A stretch of 64,000 nucleotides of DNA from Palauibacter sp022826685. GTDB taxonomy: Bacteria > Gemmatimonadota > Gemmatimonadetes > Palauibacterales > Palauibacteraceae. Below the pieces are notes generated by a model. It worked only from the letters and a program-made list of their open reading frames with translations. It did no database searches and was not told the origin of the DNA. The DNA lies in assembly GCF_965221685.1 (NCBI RefSeq), contig NZ_OZ244907.1; one strand, given 5' to 3'. This document shows positions 10,062-18,099 of this stretch, piece after piece. A program made the translations under genes and the position numbers. Within the stretch, counting starts at the first letter, position 1, and each line of letters begins with the position of its first letter.

Positions 10062-10091
10062 TTGGAGACGACTCCCGCCCGGAGCTATGAT
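10062..10091 (+). promoter_or_regulatory. Possible promoter of the first Uma2 gene
   Basis: TTGGAG (10062-10067) and TATGAT (10086-10091) are 18 bases apart. The -10 box matches five of six consensus positions; the -35 only three. A 33-base block holding both is identical ahead of the second Uma2 copy. The -10 box ends only 9 bases before the ATG at 10101, so the message would be leaderless or nearly so, which fits the lack of a Shine-Dalgarno there. Counter-evidence: the coding frame is open upstream to an ATG at 10035 with GAAGG in front, so the block may instead be coding. Confidence 0.3.
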
Positions 10092-10100
10092 GTGTCGACC

Positions 10101-10649
10101 ATGCCCCTCCCTTCGATCACCTGGCAGGACGTCCAGCAGATGCCGGACGACGGCAATCGCTACGAGGCGATCGAGGGGGACGTATACATGACCCCCGCCC
10201 CGACCTACCGCCACCAGCGTGTCAGTGGACGGCTTGACAAGGCACTCGACCGGCTACTGGAGGAGCCCGGGCACGGCGTGGTCGTGCGGGCGCCGTTCGG
10301 CGTCGAGTTTCCAGCCACCGGCGAAGGGGTCCAGCCGGATCTCCTGTTCGTATCGGAGGCGCGACGCGGGATCATCTCGAACGCCTGGATCTCGGGGGCG
10401 CCGGACCTCGTCGTGGAAATCCTCTCCCCTTCAACAGCCAGCCGCGACCGCACGATCAAGCTCGAACTCTACGAGCGGCAGGGCGTGCGCGAGTACTGGA
10501 TCGTGGACCCCGACGAGAACGCCATCGACGTGTGGCGATTCGGGGAAGACCCACAGCACGAACGCTTCGAGGGGACCCTCCCGGTCAGGCTCGGAGCCGA
10601 GGAGGTGGGTGTGATCGACCTCGAAGCCGTGTTCGCCCCCGACTTCTGA
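10101..10649 (+). CDS. Uma2-family (DUF820) PD-(D/E)XK nuclease-like protein, copy 1
   Basis: This 182-residue protein has the Uma2 fold motifs: an entry strand NRYEAIEGDVYMTPAP, acidic residues D80 in VQPDLLFVS and E106 in DLVVEILSPST, and a lysine at about 120 in TIKLELYERQGVREYWIVDP. These match the D-E-K core of restriction-endonuclease-like proteins. Uma2 proteins are common in multi-copy families, but their function is not established. The start at 10101 places the first residues as in typical family members; ATG 10035, with GAAGG seven bases upstream, is a serious alternative and adds 22 residues. It is transcribed away from the BNR gene and is followed by a near-identical paralogue. 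Confidence 0.85.
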   Translation: MPLPSITWQDVQQMPDDGNRYEAIEGDVYMTPAPTYRHQRVSGRLDKALDRLLEEPGHGVVVRAPFGVEFPATGEGVQPDLLFVSEARRGIISNAWISGAPDLVVEILSPSTASRDRTIKLELYERQGVREYWIVDPDENAIDVWRFGEDPQHERFEGTLPVRLGAEEVGVIDLEAVFAPDF

Positions 10650-10708
10650 ACGGTCCTTCCGATCAAGTACTGATCAAGAAACCAAGTACTTGTCACAACG
10701 GCATTTAC

Positions 10709-10737
10709 GGAAATCTGCCGCGATTCTGCAGGTTTCC
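10709..10737 (+). terminator. Hairpin downstream of the first Uma2 gene
   Basis: GGAAATCTGC (10709-10718) pairs with GCAGGTTTCC (10728-10737) over ten base pairs, one of them G-U, around a 9-base loop. It lies 60 bases after the stop in an AT-rich gap and is followed by GATCAAACAAAATTTG rather than a clean T-run. It could be a weak terminator or merely a fold in the duplication junction. AAGTACT is also directly repeated just upstream (10665-10671 and 10684-10690). Confidence 0.35.
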
Positions 10738-10814
10738 GATCAAACAAAATTTGCGTGCGCCGGGCAGAGAGCGATGAGGGCGGGTTGAGAGCCCGGGCGA
10801 TCATGGGGTCGGAT

Positions 10815-10844
10815 TTGGAGACGACTCCCGCCCGGAGCTATGAT
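10815..10844 (+). promoter_or_regulatory. Possible promoter of the second Uma2 gene
   Basis: TTGGAG (10815-10820) and TATGAT (10839-10844) are 18 bases apart and end 9 bases before the ATG at 10854, exactly as ahead of copy 1. The same caveat applies: an in-frame ATG at 10803 would make this block coding, though no convincing Shine-Dalgarno precedes it. Confidence 0.3.
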
Positions 10845-10853
10845 GTGCGCACC

Positions 10854-11402
10854 ATGCCGCTTCCCTCGGTCACTTGGCAGGACGTCCAGCAGATGCCGGA
10901 CGATGGCAATCGCTACGAGGCGATCGAGGGCGACCTGTACATGACTCCCGCCCCATCGATCCTGCACCATCGCCTCACGAGGGCGTTGTACGAGGCCCTC
11001 AAGCCGCTACTCGCGGCCCCGAGACGCGGAGAACTGTTCTGGGCCCCGGTCGGTGTCGAGTTTCCGGCGACGGGAGAGGGCGTTCAGCCGGATCTCTTCT
11101 TCGTGTCCGACGAGAATCGGGGCATGATCGGGGAACATGGCATCGTCGGGGCGCCGGACCTCGTCGTGGAGATTCTCTCCCCTTCGACGGCGAGCCATGA
11201 CCGCGGGATCAAGCGGCGGCTCTACGAGCGGCAGGGTGTCCGCGAGTACTGGATCGTCGACCCCGACGAGGCGGCCATCGACGTGTGGCGCTTCGACGAC
11301 GAGCCCGCGCACGAGCGCTTCACGGAGACGCTCCCGGTCAGGCTCGGAGCCGAGGAGGTGGGCATGGTCAACCTCGAAGCCGTGTTCGCCGCCGACTTCT
11401 GA
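10854..11402 (+). CDS. Uma2-family (DUF820) PD-(D/E)XK nuclease-like protein, copy 2
   Basis: This 182-residue protein is a paralogue of the gene immediately upstream, with the same core: NRYEAIEGDLYMTPAPS, VQPDLFFVS, DLVVEILSPSTASHDRGIK and REYWIVDPDE. The acidic and lysine residues expected for a PD-(D/E)XK nuclease fold are all present. It differs mainly in residues 35-60 (ILHHRLTRALYEALKPLLAAP), the helical segment that varies most within this family, so the two copies may have different partners or targets (inference). An in-frame ATG at 10803 is an alternative start. The gene converges on the cupin gene 57 bases away. Confidence 0.85.
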   Translation: MPLPSVTWQDVQQMPDDGNRYEAIEGDLYMTPAPSILHHRLTRALYEALKPLLAAPRRGELFWAPVGVEFPATGEGVQPDLFFVSDENRGMIGEHGIVGAPDLVVEILSPSTASHDRGIKRRLYERQGVREYWIVDPDEAAIDVWRFDDEPAHERFTETLPVRLGAEEVGMVNLEAVFAADF

Positions 11403-11440
11403 ACGGTGAACGGTTTGCGGGGCGCAGCGTTGCGCGCGGG

Positions 11441-11463
11441 CTGACGGCGGCTCCAACCGTCAG
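11441..11463. terminator. Possible bidirectional terminator between Uma2 copy 2 and the cupin gene
   Basis: CTGACGG (11441-11447) and CCGTCAG (11457-11463) form a perfect 7-bp stem around a 9-base loop at the convergent 3' ends, overlapping the cupin stop codon. No T-run follows on either strand, so an intrinsic terminator is only weakly supported. Confidence 0.3.
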
Positions 11464-11819
11464 ATCCAGACGTCGGATTCGGCGGTGAGGTCGCCGCGCT
11501 CGTCACCGGTGTTCACGACGCCGCGCGGTTCCACGACCATCAGCTTCACTTCCTCTTCGGCGACCGGGCGGTGCTTCACGCCCCGCGGCACGACGTAGAG
11601 TTCGCCGGGGCCGATCTCGACGGCGCCATCGGGAAGATCGATCCGCAGCGTGCCCTCCAGGACGAAGAACGCCTCGTCCGTGTCCGCGTGGTCGTGCCAC
11701 ACGAACTCGCCCTTCACGCGCACGAGCTTGAACTGGTAGTCGTTGAGTTCGGCCACGACGCGCGGCTGCCAGAACTCCGAGAACAGGCCGAACTTTTCCT
11801 CAAGGTTGACGACGCTCAT
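11460..11819 (-). CDS. Small single-domain cupin protein
   Basis: This 119-residue cupin has the metal-binding pattern H42-x-H44-x4-E49 in WHDHADTDEAFFVLEG, with the fourth ligand H83 in PRGVKHRPVA; the glycine-rich turns LEGTLRIDLPDG and IGPGELYVVPRG are typical. It probably binds one divalent metal and is cytoplasmic, since no signal peptide is seen. Its ATG overlaps the TGA of the upstream TPR/VCBS gene (ATGA, 4 bases), so it is translated from the same message. The substrate is unknown; single-domain cupins include isomerases, dioxygenases and binding proteins. Confidence 0.85.
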   Translation of the reverse strand: MSVVNLEEKFGLFSEFWQPRVVAELNDYQFKLVRVKGEFVWHDHADTDEAFFVLEGTLRIDLPDGAVEIGPGELYVVPRGVKHRPVAEEEVKLMVVEPRGVVNTGDERGDLTAESDVWI

Positions 11820-14800
11820 CGGTCCTCCGGGGGCGGGACCACGCGCGTGAGATACTCCGCGAGCGCGGCATCGGCGGCCGTGGCGCGACTCTCCTCTGGA
11901 GACGGCGGATAGCCGGACAGCGCGCGCGATGGGAGCGGCACGACCCGGTCGCCCGTGGCGGTGTTGAGGTCGCCGTCCTTCACCCAGCCGTCGGAGTAGA
12001 TGAGGAAGGTTCGCGTCCAGCCGTCCGGCAGCGCCGGGAACGCCTCCGCGTCGAAGCGGAGCGTGATCTCGTCGCCGGCGTTCTGGATCACGTAGCGGTC
12101 GTCTCCCTCGGCCACGAGGTCGGTCACGTCGCCGAAGCGGGTGTAGAGGCCGAAGAGGTCGTGCCAGCGCGGTTCGACGGTGACGGAATCGTAGTCGAAC
12201 CAGTGGGGTCCGTAGCGGCCGCCCTTCCGGAATTCGCGGGCGAAACCGCGGTAGTGGATGTCGGCGTTCATGGGCGCGAGCGACGTCACGCGATGCTCGT
12301 CCGCCGCCGGGTGCGCGGGGCCGGTCGTGAAGAAGGCCTCGTCCCAGTAGACCATGAGGTTCGTGCGGATCCGCACCCTTCGGTCGTCGGTCGGGAAGAG
12401 ACCGCGCAGGTCGGCGACGACCGTCTTGTCCTTGCCCGACGGGAAGCTGAGGCCGGGGATCGCGGGCTGCCACTCGCCGCCGGGGCCCATCACGTCGAGT
12501 TCCGGGAAGTGCGGCGCGAGCGCGTCCGACTGGCCCATCGCCACGTTGATGCTCGCGTCCGTGGGGAAGATCCATCCCGTGAGGAAGAGCGTGACGTCGC
12601 CGGAGGCCGCCTCGGGGCCGAGGTCGAGGATGAGTTCGTGCGGCTCGGCGATCCCCTGGAAGCGGCCGGGGCGAAACGACGTGACGTAGTCGAAGTCGCG
12701 CTCGGCGAGCGCCTCGCGGTGATCCCTCCCGTTTTCATCCGTGGCCGAGACCGGGGCGTGCCGCTCGCCGACGCGCCACAGTTCGAGGTCGATGGGCGCG
12801 GGCGGAATGAAGGCCTCGTTCACGTAGACGTCGATCTCGGAGGGATGGTCGACGGCGACGAGCTTCACACCGTCCACGTAGATCGTCTCCCACAGTTCCT
12901 CGGTGATCTGCATCACGTACTCGCCGTCCAGCGGCTGGAGCACGCCGTCCGGGAGCCGCCGGTACTCCTGCGAGGGGAAGGCGGGGGCGTAGGCGCGCTG
13001 GCCGCCGCCGAGGATGCCGAGCGGCATGCCGAGGGCGCTCTTCCACATCATGTCGCCGACGAACTCGAACCCGTCCCCGTCCCACACGTAGAGCATGGGG
13101 CAGGAACCCTTGAGCGTCTGCTCCTCGACGAGATCCTGGTCCGTGCCCGGGAAGTAGAGATCCTGCGGGACGCCGTTCGGCCAGTAGACGCGGACGACGT
13201 CGGCCTTCAGACGCCCGTCGAGGCCGATGAGGGTGGTCGGGTCCGTGACGGTGTAGACCTGGAAGAGATCCCCGGCCCGCACCTCGACGCGCGCCCCGAT
13301 GCCGAAGCGGTTGTTCTTGCGGCTGCCCTCCCCCAGTCCGGCGAGGTCGAGTCTGAAGTAGTGGTTCGCGTTCCCGCCGTCGTTGCGCAGGAGACGCGGG
13401 TTTCCGTCCGCGCCGAGCACGAGCAGATCGGCGTCGCCGTCCTCGTTGTAGTCGAACGAACGGACGGCGCGAAGCGCGAACGGGAGATCAGGGAGGAACT
13501 CGTCGGCCGACGCCAACCCCCCTTCCCCGTCGTTGCGGAAGAGGCGCAGCCCGGAGCTTGGCGGGGCGCCGGCGTCCGGTGGCGTGCCGGCCACGGCGAG
13601 ATCCAGCCGGCCGTCGTTGTCGAAATCGACGAAGCGCACGTCGTGCGGGTCGAGGCCGTTCAGGGGGGCCGTCGCGCCGGGCGTGAAGGTGTCGGAGGCC
13701 GAGCCGAGCAGCACGCGGACGCGGTCGGCGCCGGCGGCCGCGATGTCGAGCCAGCCGTCCCCGTTCGCATCGCCGATCGCTACCGCCTGCGCCGTTTCGG
13801 ACGCCGCGCCGGAAAGACGCTCCGTTCGTTCGGCGAAGGTGGCGGCGCGCTCGTTGTCCAACAGACGGAGGCCGCCGGCGCCTTCCGCGAGCACGATGTC
13901 GAGATCGCGGTCGTCGTCGAGGTCGCCGAAGGCCGCTCCGCGGGTGTCGGCGTCCGCCGGGCCCGCGAGGCCGAAGGCGGCGGCCATCTCCGAGAAGGTG
14001 AGGTCGCCGTTGTTGCGGAAGAGGCGGTTCGAACCCGTGTGCGGCTCGAACACGTCGAGGTCCCCGTCCTGGTCCAGATCCGCGACGAATACGCCGTTGG
14101 CCGCACCGGTCGGACCACCGGCGACCGCCGGCTGGAGCGCGATCTCCTGGAAACCGCCGGCCGGGTCGTTGCGGTACGCGCGCGGAGCGCTCCCGGCGAA
14201 CCAGGCGTCGAGGCGGCGGTCGTCGTCGAGGTCGACCCAGATCGCGGTCCCGGCGTCACCGGCGTTGATGGGCCCCACCTCATCGGCGGCGTCCACGTAG
14301 CGGCCGAGGTCCACGCGCAGGACGCGCCCTTCCCCGCCCCGGCTCCACAGCAGGTCCTCGTCTCCATCTCCGTCGAAGTCGCCGGTCGCCATCGTGGCGG
14401 CGATGGGCGCCTGCGCCCCGGCCCCCGCTTCGGACGACGGGGCGAGCGCCGCGAGCCCGGCCAGGTCTGACGCCTCCGTGTAGCGCAACGCCCCGAGCAC
14501 GGCTTCCGGCTCCTGGACGCGGAGCGTGACGAGGAAGCTGAAGTCGAGCGCGGCGACGCCCGCGAGGGGGCCGCCCGGCGACCTCAACTCTTCGAGGCTC
14601 GCCTGGTAGGGCGAGGTGACCTCGAACGCGGCGCGGAAATCCGCGAACTGGCTGATCGCCGTCGATGCGTCGCCATCCAGGAGGGCATCCTCGGCGGCCT
14701 CGAACGCCGCGCGCGGCCCGGGGCGGAAGTCCGGCGCGACCTGCCGCAGACTTTCGATCGTGCCGAGGGCGGCGTCGAGTTCGCCGCGCGCGAGTTGCGC

Positions 14801-15388
14801 ATCGGCGAGTTCGGCGAGAGCGGCCAGGTTGCCAGGCGCGGCCGCCGCCAGGCGCGCGAGAACGTCCGCTCGGGCATCGGAGTCCACGCCCGCCGCCCGG
14901 GCCTCCACCTCCGCCAGCCCCCACAGGCTGCGCGCGTGGCCCGGGTCCGCCGCCAGCGTCTCGTCCAGCAGCGCCCGCGCCTCCCCGAAGTCGCCCGTCT
15001 CCGTCCGCAGCGTGGCGAGCGCCAGCGTCAGCTCCGGATCGTCCGGCGCGCGCTCGCGCGCCTCGAGGAGGTTCTCCTCGGCCGCCTCGTAGTCCGCCGC
15101 CTTGAGCGCCGTGAGGCCGAGTCCCGCGTACCCCGCGGCCTCCGCCGGCGCCATCTCGACGAGGCGCTGGTAGTCGGCCCGCGCGTCCTCCAGGCGGTCC
15201 TGCTGGAGCGCCGCGTCCGCCGTCCCGCGCGTCGCGAGGATCTCCGCCAGAGACGCCTCCGGCACCGGCGCCCCCGCCTCCCCGCAGCCAACGATCAGCG
15301 CGAGGAAGGTCAACCCGCAAACTCGAATCGGGGCAGCACCCAAGCTCGACTTCCTGCCGCCCCGGCTAGACCGCTTCGGTTCCGTCAA
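11816..15388 (-). CDS. Lipoprotein with TPR, FG-GAP/VCBS repeats and ASPIC/UnbV domain
   Basis: This 1190-residue protein starts at TTG 15388, which has GGAGGAG six bases upstream. The N-terminus KRSSRGGRK plus LTFLALIVGC forms a lipoprotein signal with lipobox IVGC. Residues about 55-270 hold TPR-type helices (AALQQDRLEDARADYQRLVE). Residues about 330-690 hold calcium-binding VCBS/FG-GAP repeats (DFDGDGDEDLLWSR, DLDQDGDLDVFEPH, DANGDGWLDIAAAG). Residues about 695-760 resemble ASPIC/UnbV (NRFGIGARVEVRAGDLFQVY). The last 400 residues form a separate beta-rich region (VWDGDGFEFVGDMMWKSALG) that I do not recognise. It lies 75 bases downstream of a choice-of-anchor-B gene and overlaps the cupin gene. 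Probably anchored to a membrane and exposed outside the cytoplasm; role unknown. Confidence 0.85.
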   Translation of the reverse strand: MTEPKRSSRGGRKSSLGAAPIRVCGLTFLALIVGCGEAGAPVPEASLAEILATRGTADAALQQDRLEDARADYQRLVEMAPAEAAGYAGLGLTALKAADYEAAEENLLEARERAPDDPELTLALATLRTETGDFGEARALLDETLAADPGHARSLWGLAEVEARAAGVDSDARADVLARLAAAAPGNLAALAELADAQLARGELDAALGTIESLRQVAPDFRPGPRAAFEAAEDALLDGDASTAISQFADFRAAFEVTSPYQASLEELRSPGGPLAGVAALDFSFLVTLRVQEPEAVLGALRYTEASDLAGLAALAPSSEAGAGAQAPIAATMATGDFDGDGDEDLLWSRGGEGRVLRVDLGRYVDAADEVGPINAGDAGTAIWVDLDDDRRLDAWFAGSAPRAYRNDPAGGFQEIALQPAVAGGPTGAANGVFVADLDQDGDLDVFEPHTGSNRLFRNNGDLTFSEMAAAFGLAGPADADTRGAAFGDLDDDRDLDIVLAEGAGGLRLLDNERAATFAERTERLSGAASETAQAVAIGDANGDGWLDIAAAGADRVRVLLGSASDTFTPGATAPLNGLDPHDVRFVDFDNDGRLDLAVAGTPPDAGAPPSSGLRLFRNDGEGGLASADEFLPDLPFALRAVRSFDYNEDGDADLLVLGADGNPRLLRNDGGNANHYFRLDLAGLGEGSRKNNRFGIGARVEVRAGDLFQVYTVTDPTTLIGLDGRLKADVVRVYWPNGVPQDLYFPGTDQDLVEEQTLKGSCPMLYVWDGDGFEFVGDMMWKSALGMPLGILGGGQRAYAPAFPSQEYRRLPDGVLQPLDGEYVMQITEELWETIYVDGVKLVAVDHPSEIDVYVNEAFIPPAPIDLELWRVGERHAPVSATDENGRDHREALAERDFDYVTSFRPGRFQGIAEPHELILDLGPEAASGDVTLFLTGWIFPTDASINVAMGQSDALAPHFPELDVMGPGGEWQPAIPGLSFPSGKDKTVVADLRGLFPTDDRRVRIRTNLMVYWDEAFFTTGPAHPAADEHRVTSLAPMNADIHYRGFAREFRKGGRYGPHWFDYDSVTVEPRWHDLFGLYTRFGDVTDLVAEGDDRYVIQNAGDEITLRFDAEAFPALPDGWTRTFLIYSDGWVKDGDLNTATGDRVVPLPSRALSGYPPSPEESRATAADAALAEYLTRVVPPPEDR

Positions 15389-15463
15389 CGCACACTCCTC
15401 CCGTCCATGGAATTACACGAACCGCCCCGCCGCTCGACGGCCGCCGGAAAGCCCGATACCGCC

Positions 15464-17989
15464 CTAACTGACCGGCCGCGCCCTCTTCTTGAGCACGAAG
15501 AGCCCCTCGCGCATGCTCGTGACGACAATGGTGCCGCTGTCGAAGAACGGATACGTGCTCCACGCCCCGCCGAAGCCCGGACCCTCCTGGTACGGGGCCG
15601 TGTCGAAGAAGCCCACTTCGCGCGGGTTCACGGGATCGGAGATGTCGAGCACGTGGAGGCCGTAGCGGTAGTTGGCCTGATACGCGAAGCCGTCCTTCAG
15701 GTAGAGATTGTGGGCGCTGGCGGGAAGCGAGCCCATGAACTGGTTGACGAGCACCGGATCCTCCAGGTCGCTCAAGTCCCAAATCAATGTCCGCGTGGTT
15801 TCGACCGCGCCGGCGATCACGTCGGACTCGTCGTCCTGATAGAAGTAGCGGTGATCGGGAGTGAGCCAGCCCTGGTGGATGTAGGCGGCATTGGGCGACG
15901 TCGCGCGAGACACCGCGTAGGGGTTCTCCTTGTCGGTCACGTCGGCGATCTGAAAGTACCGTCCGTTCGAGTTGAGGCAGATCTCGCGCCCCTCGTATCG
16001 TTCGTCGGGACCCCGGTAGAGCACGCACTGCGCGTCGTGGGTGCCGCCGTCCTCCTGAAAGCACCCGACGAACTCGGGATTCCGGGGATCGTTGATGTCG
16101 ATCATGTGAAGACCGCCGCCGCAGGACTCGCGCCCCGCGCCGCTGCCCACCGCGTAGGCGAACCCGGTTTCCTCGTTGATCACGATGTTGTGCGAGCTCG
16201 CGACCCCACGGTAGTGGACGTCGGGCTCGAAGAGCGCGGGCATGTCGCCGGGCGCCACGTCGCGCAGGCGGGTGAGGTCGAAGACCTGCATGCCGTGGTC
16301 GCCCGCTCCGTCGGCCACGATGAAGGCGTGGTCCTTGTAGGTCTTGATGTCGCGCCAGAGCTGCGACGGGGGCGTGCCGTCGGGTTTGGGCAGATCGCCG
16401 ACCAGGACCGGACGGGTGGGGTCCGACAGGTCGATGAACGAGGTGCCGTCGTTGCGTCCCACCAGCGCATACTCGCGCCCGGTCTCTCCGTCGGTCCACC
16501 CCCAGTTGTCGTTGGCGCGGACGCCCCGCGCGCTGCCCTCGGCCCGCAGAATGGAGTTTGGGATGAACGCGAGCAGCTCGACTTCGCTGCAATCGAAGGG
16601 GCCGACGCTGCCCTCCTCGCAGCGGCGCTCCTCGCCGACCATGGGATCGAGGGCGTCGGGGGCGCTTGCGAGCATGCCCGCCGCCGTCCAGCCGGGGCCG
16701 CTGTTCTCGAAGAGGTGGACGGAGCCCGACTGATGGTGCATGCCGGGCGCTCCAACCGCCGCGAGCGCTCCGTCCGCGACCACCAGTCCGCCGAAACGGT
16801 CGCGCTCCACCGTCTCTTCGCGAGGGAGGGCGATGCGGCGCGGCCGCCGGGGAAGGGTGCCGTCCGCTTCGGCCTCGTAGACCAGGACGGCACCGGTCTC
16901 GTTCTCGCGCTCCGTTGGCGCACCCACCCACACGTCGGGTCCGGAGGAGGCGACCGCCGCGCCGAAGCGGTCGCCCTCTGCGCCGCCTTCGAGCACTATC
17001 CGCTCCTCGGCCACCCACGAACCGGAGCCGACCTCCCAGGCGTACACGAGGACCGCCCCGCGATCGGCGTCCGCGCCCGGCGCGCCGATCAGAAGCCGGT
17101 CGCCCTCCGCGGAGAGCGCGACACCGAAGCCGGAGCCCGCGCCTTCCGCCGACCCTATCGATCCGGTTTCCGTCCAGCCGTCCCCACCCAGGTCGAAGCG
17201 GTAGACGCGGCCCGTCCCCTCGCGGCTCTCGCCCCGGGCCTCGCCGCCTCCCTCGATCCGCGGACCCCAGCCCGGAGCACCGACGAGCAGGCCGCGTTCC
17301 GTAAAGGCCATCACCGCCCCGAACCGGTCGCCCGGGCCGCCGCCCGAAGGGCGCAACTCCGTCCGCTTCGTCCACCGGCCGTCGGCGCCGCGGCGGTACG
17401 CGTGGATCGTGCCCGCCGCGCCGGCATCGTCCCGGACGTCCGGCCCCTCTCCGCCCGGACCCTCGGCCGGGTCGGGCGTGCCCACCATCAGCCACTCGCC
17501 CTCCGCCGCCAGCGCCACTCCGAAGTCGGTCCCGCAATAGCCGTCGAAGCGGCAATCCGGCGAAAGACCGCGGACCTCATCGGCCGTGATCGCGTCCCGC
17601 CATACCCACCGGCCGCCCTCGCCACGCCCGAAGATCTGGATGCCGGTCCCGCGCATGCCGACGAAGAGATGGTCGCCGGCGGCAGTCAGCACCGTGCCAA
17701 AGCCATCGGCGATCTCCGGGTCCGGGCCGCGAATCACGCCGGACTCCATCCACCCATCCTCTCCTCTTGTGTACACATACACGGCGCCGGGGCGGAAGTT
17801 GGTGGTCGGCTCGGCTACGAGGAGTTCGCCTTCGTGGATCAGCACCGAGTGGCCGAACGAGCCCGACTGGCCCGCGACCGGCGTGCCGGCGAAGACGGCG
17901 GCGGCACACGCGATCACGAAGAGCAGGGCATGGTGCGGCGTGGCGGGACGGAGGGCGGCGGCGAGGCGCGTGGGGCTCGATGGGGTCAT
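15464..17989 (-). CDS. Choice-of-anchor-B family exported protein (paralogue 1)
   Basis: This 841-residue protein has a signal peptide (HHALLFVIACAAAVFAG ... VAGQ). The first half is an integrin-like FG-GAP propeller (GDRFGAVMAFTERGLLVGAP, GSGFGVALSAEGDRLLIGAP). The second half, from about residue 470, is the conserved choice-of-anchor-B core with LVIVD-like repeats: DCSEVELLAFIPNS, HGMQVFDLTRLRDV, SHNIVINEETGFAYAVGSG, CGGGLHMIDINDP, HQGWLTPDHRYFYQDDESD. The name reflects that family members usually end in some cell-surface anchor; here the chain simply ends KKRARPVS, so no anchor is visible. Conserved cysteines (CGGG and the one in VGCF) suggest disulfides. It is the likely first gene ahead of the TPR/VCBS lipoprotein and cupin. 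Confidence 0.85.
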   Translation of the reverse strand: MTPSSPTRLAAALRPATPHHALLFVIACAAAVFAGTPVAGQSGSFGHSVLIHEGELLVAEPTTNFRPGAVYVYTRGEDGWMESGVIRGPDPEIADGFGTVLTAAGDHLFVGMRGTGIQIFGRGEGGRWVWRDAITADEVRGLSPDCRFDGYCGTDFGVALAAEGEWLMVGTPDPAEGPGGEGPDVRDDAGAAGTIHAYRRGADGRWTKRTELRPSGGGPGDRFGAVMAFTERGLLVGAPGWGPRIEGGGEARGESREGTGRVYRFDLGGDGWTETGSIGSAEGAGSGFGVALSAEGDRLLIGAPGADADRGAVLVYAWEVGSGSWVAEERIVLEGGAEGDRFGAAVASSGPDVWVGAPTERENETGAVLVYEAEADGTLPRRPRRIALPREETVERDRFGGLVVADGALAAVGAPGMHHQSGSVHLFENSGPGWTAAGMLASAPDALDPMVGEERRCEEGSVGPFDCSEVELLAFIPNSILRAEGSARGVRANDNWGWTDGETGREYALVGRNDGTSFIDLSDPTRPVLVGDLPKPDGTPPSQLWRDIKTYKDHAFIVADGAGDHGMQVFDLTRLRDVAPGDMPALFEPDVHYRGVASSHNIVINEETGFAYAVGSGAGRESCGGGLHMIDINDPRNPEFVGCFQEDGGTHDAQCVLYRGPDERYEGREICLNSNGRYFQIADVTDKENPYAVSRATSPNAAYIHQGWLTPDHRYFYQDDESDVIAGAVETTRTLIWDLSDLEDPVLVNQFMGSLPASAHNLYLKDGFAYQANYRYGLHVLDISDPVNPREVGFFDTAPYQEGPGFGGAWSTYPFFDSGTIVVTSMREGLFVLKKRARPVS

Positions 17990-18099
17990 CGCGGACGGTC
18001 TCCTGGAGGCGGGTCTTGGCGGACGAATGATCGGTTTCGGACGGCGCTCGCGCCAGATGCCATCGCCCGCGCGACGGCCGCCGCCGAGCCGGCGGATGG

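Larger units (their letters stand above)
10051..11402 (+). repeat. Tandem duplication of a Uma2 gene with its 5' flank
   Basis: Two units, about 10051-10649 and 10802-11402, align from roughly 50 bases before the proposed ATG to the stop. The flank includes a perfectly shared 33-base stretch beginning TTGGAGACGACTCCCGCC. Coding parts share long identical runs, for example TGGCAGGACGTCCAGCAGAT, but the middle (residues about 35-60) has diverged strongly. The 150 bases between the units are unusually AT-rich for this window. Confidence 0.75.

Noticed and set aside
14036..14052. GGTTCGAACCC, resembling a tRNA T-loop
   Set aside because: It lies inside the VCBS coding sequence and no cloverleaf can be built around it.
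12161..14470. Long plus-strand open frame opposite the TPR/VCBS lipoprotein gene
   Set aside because: Low-complexity composition typical of an antisense frame at high GC; no domain seen.
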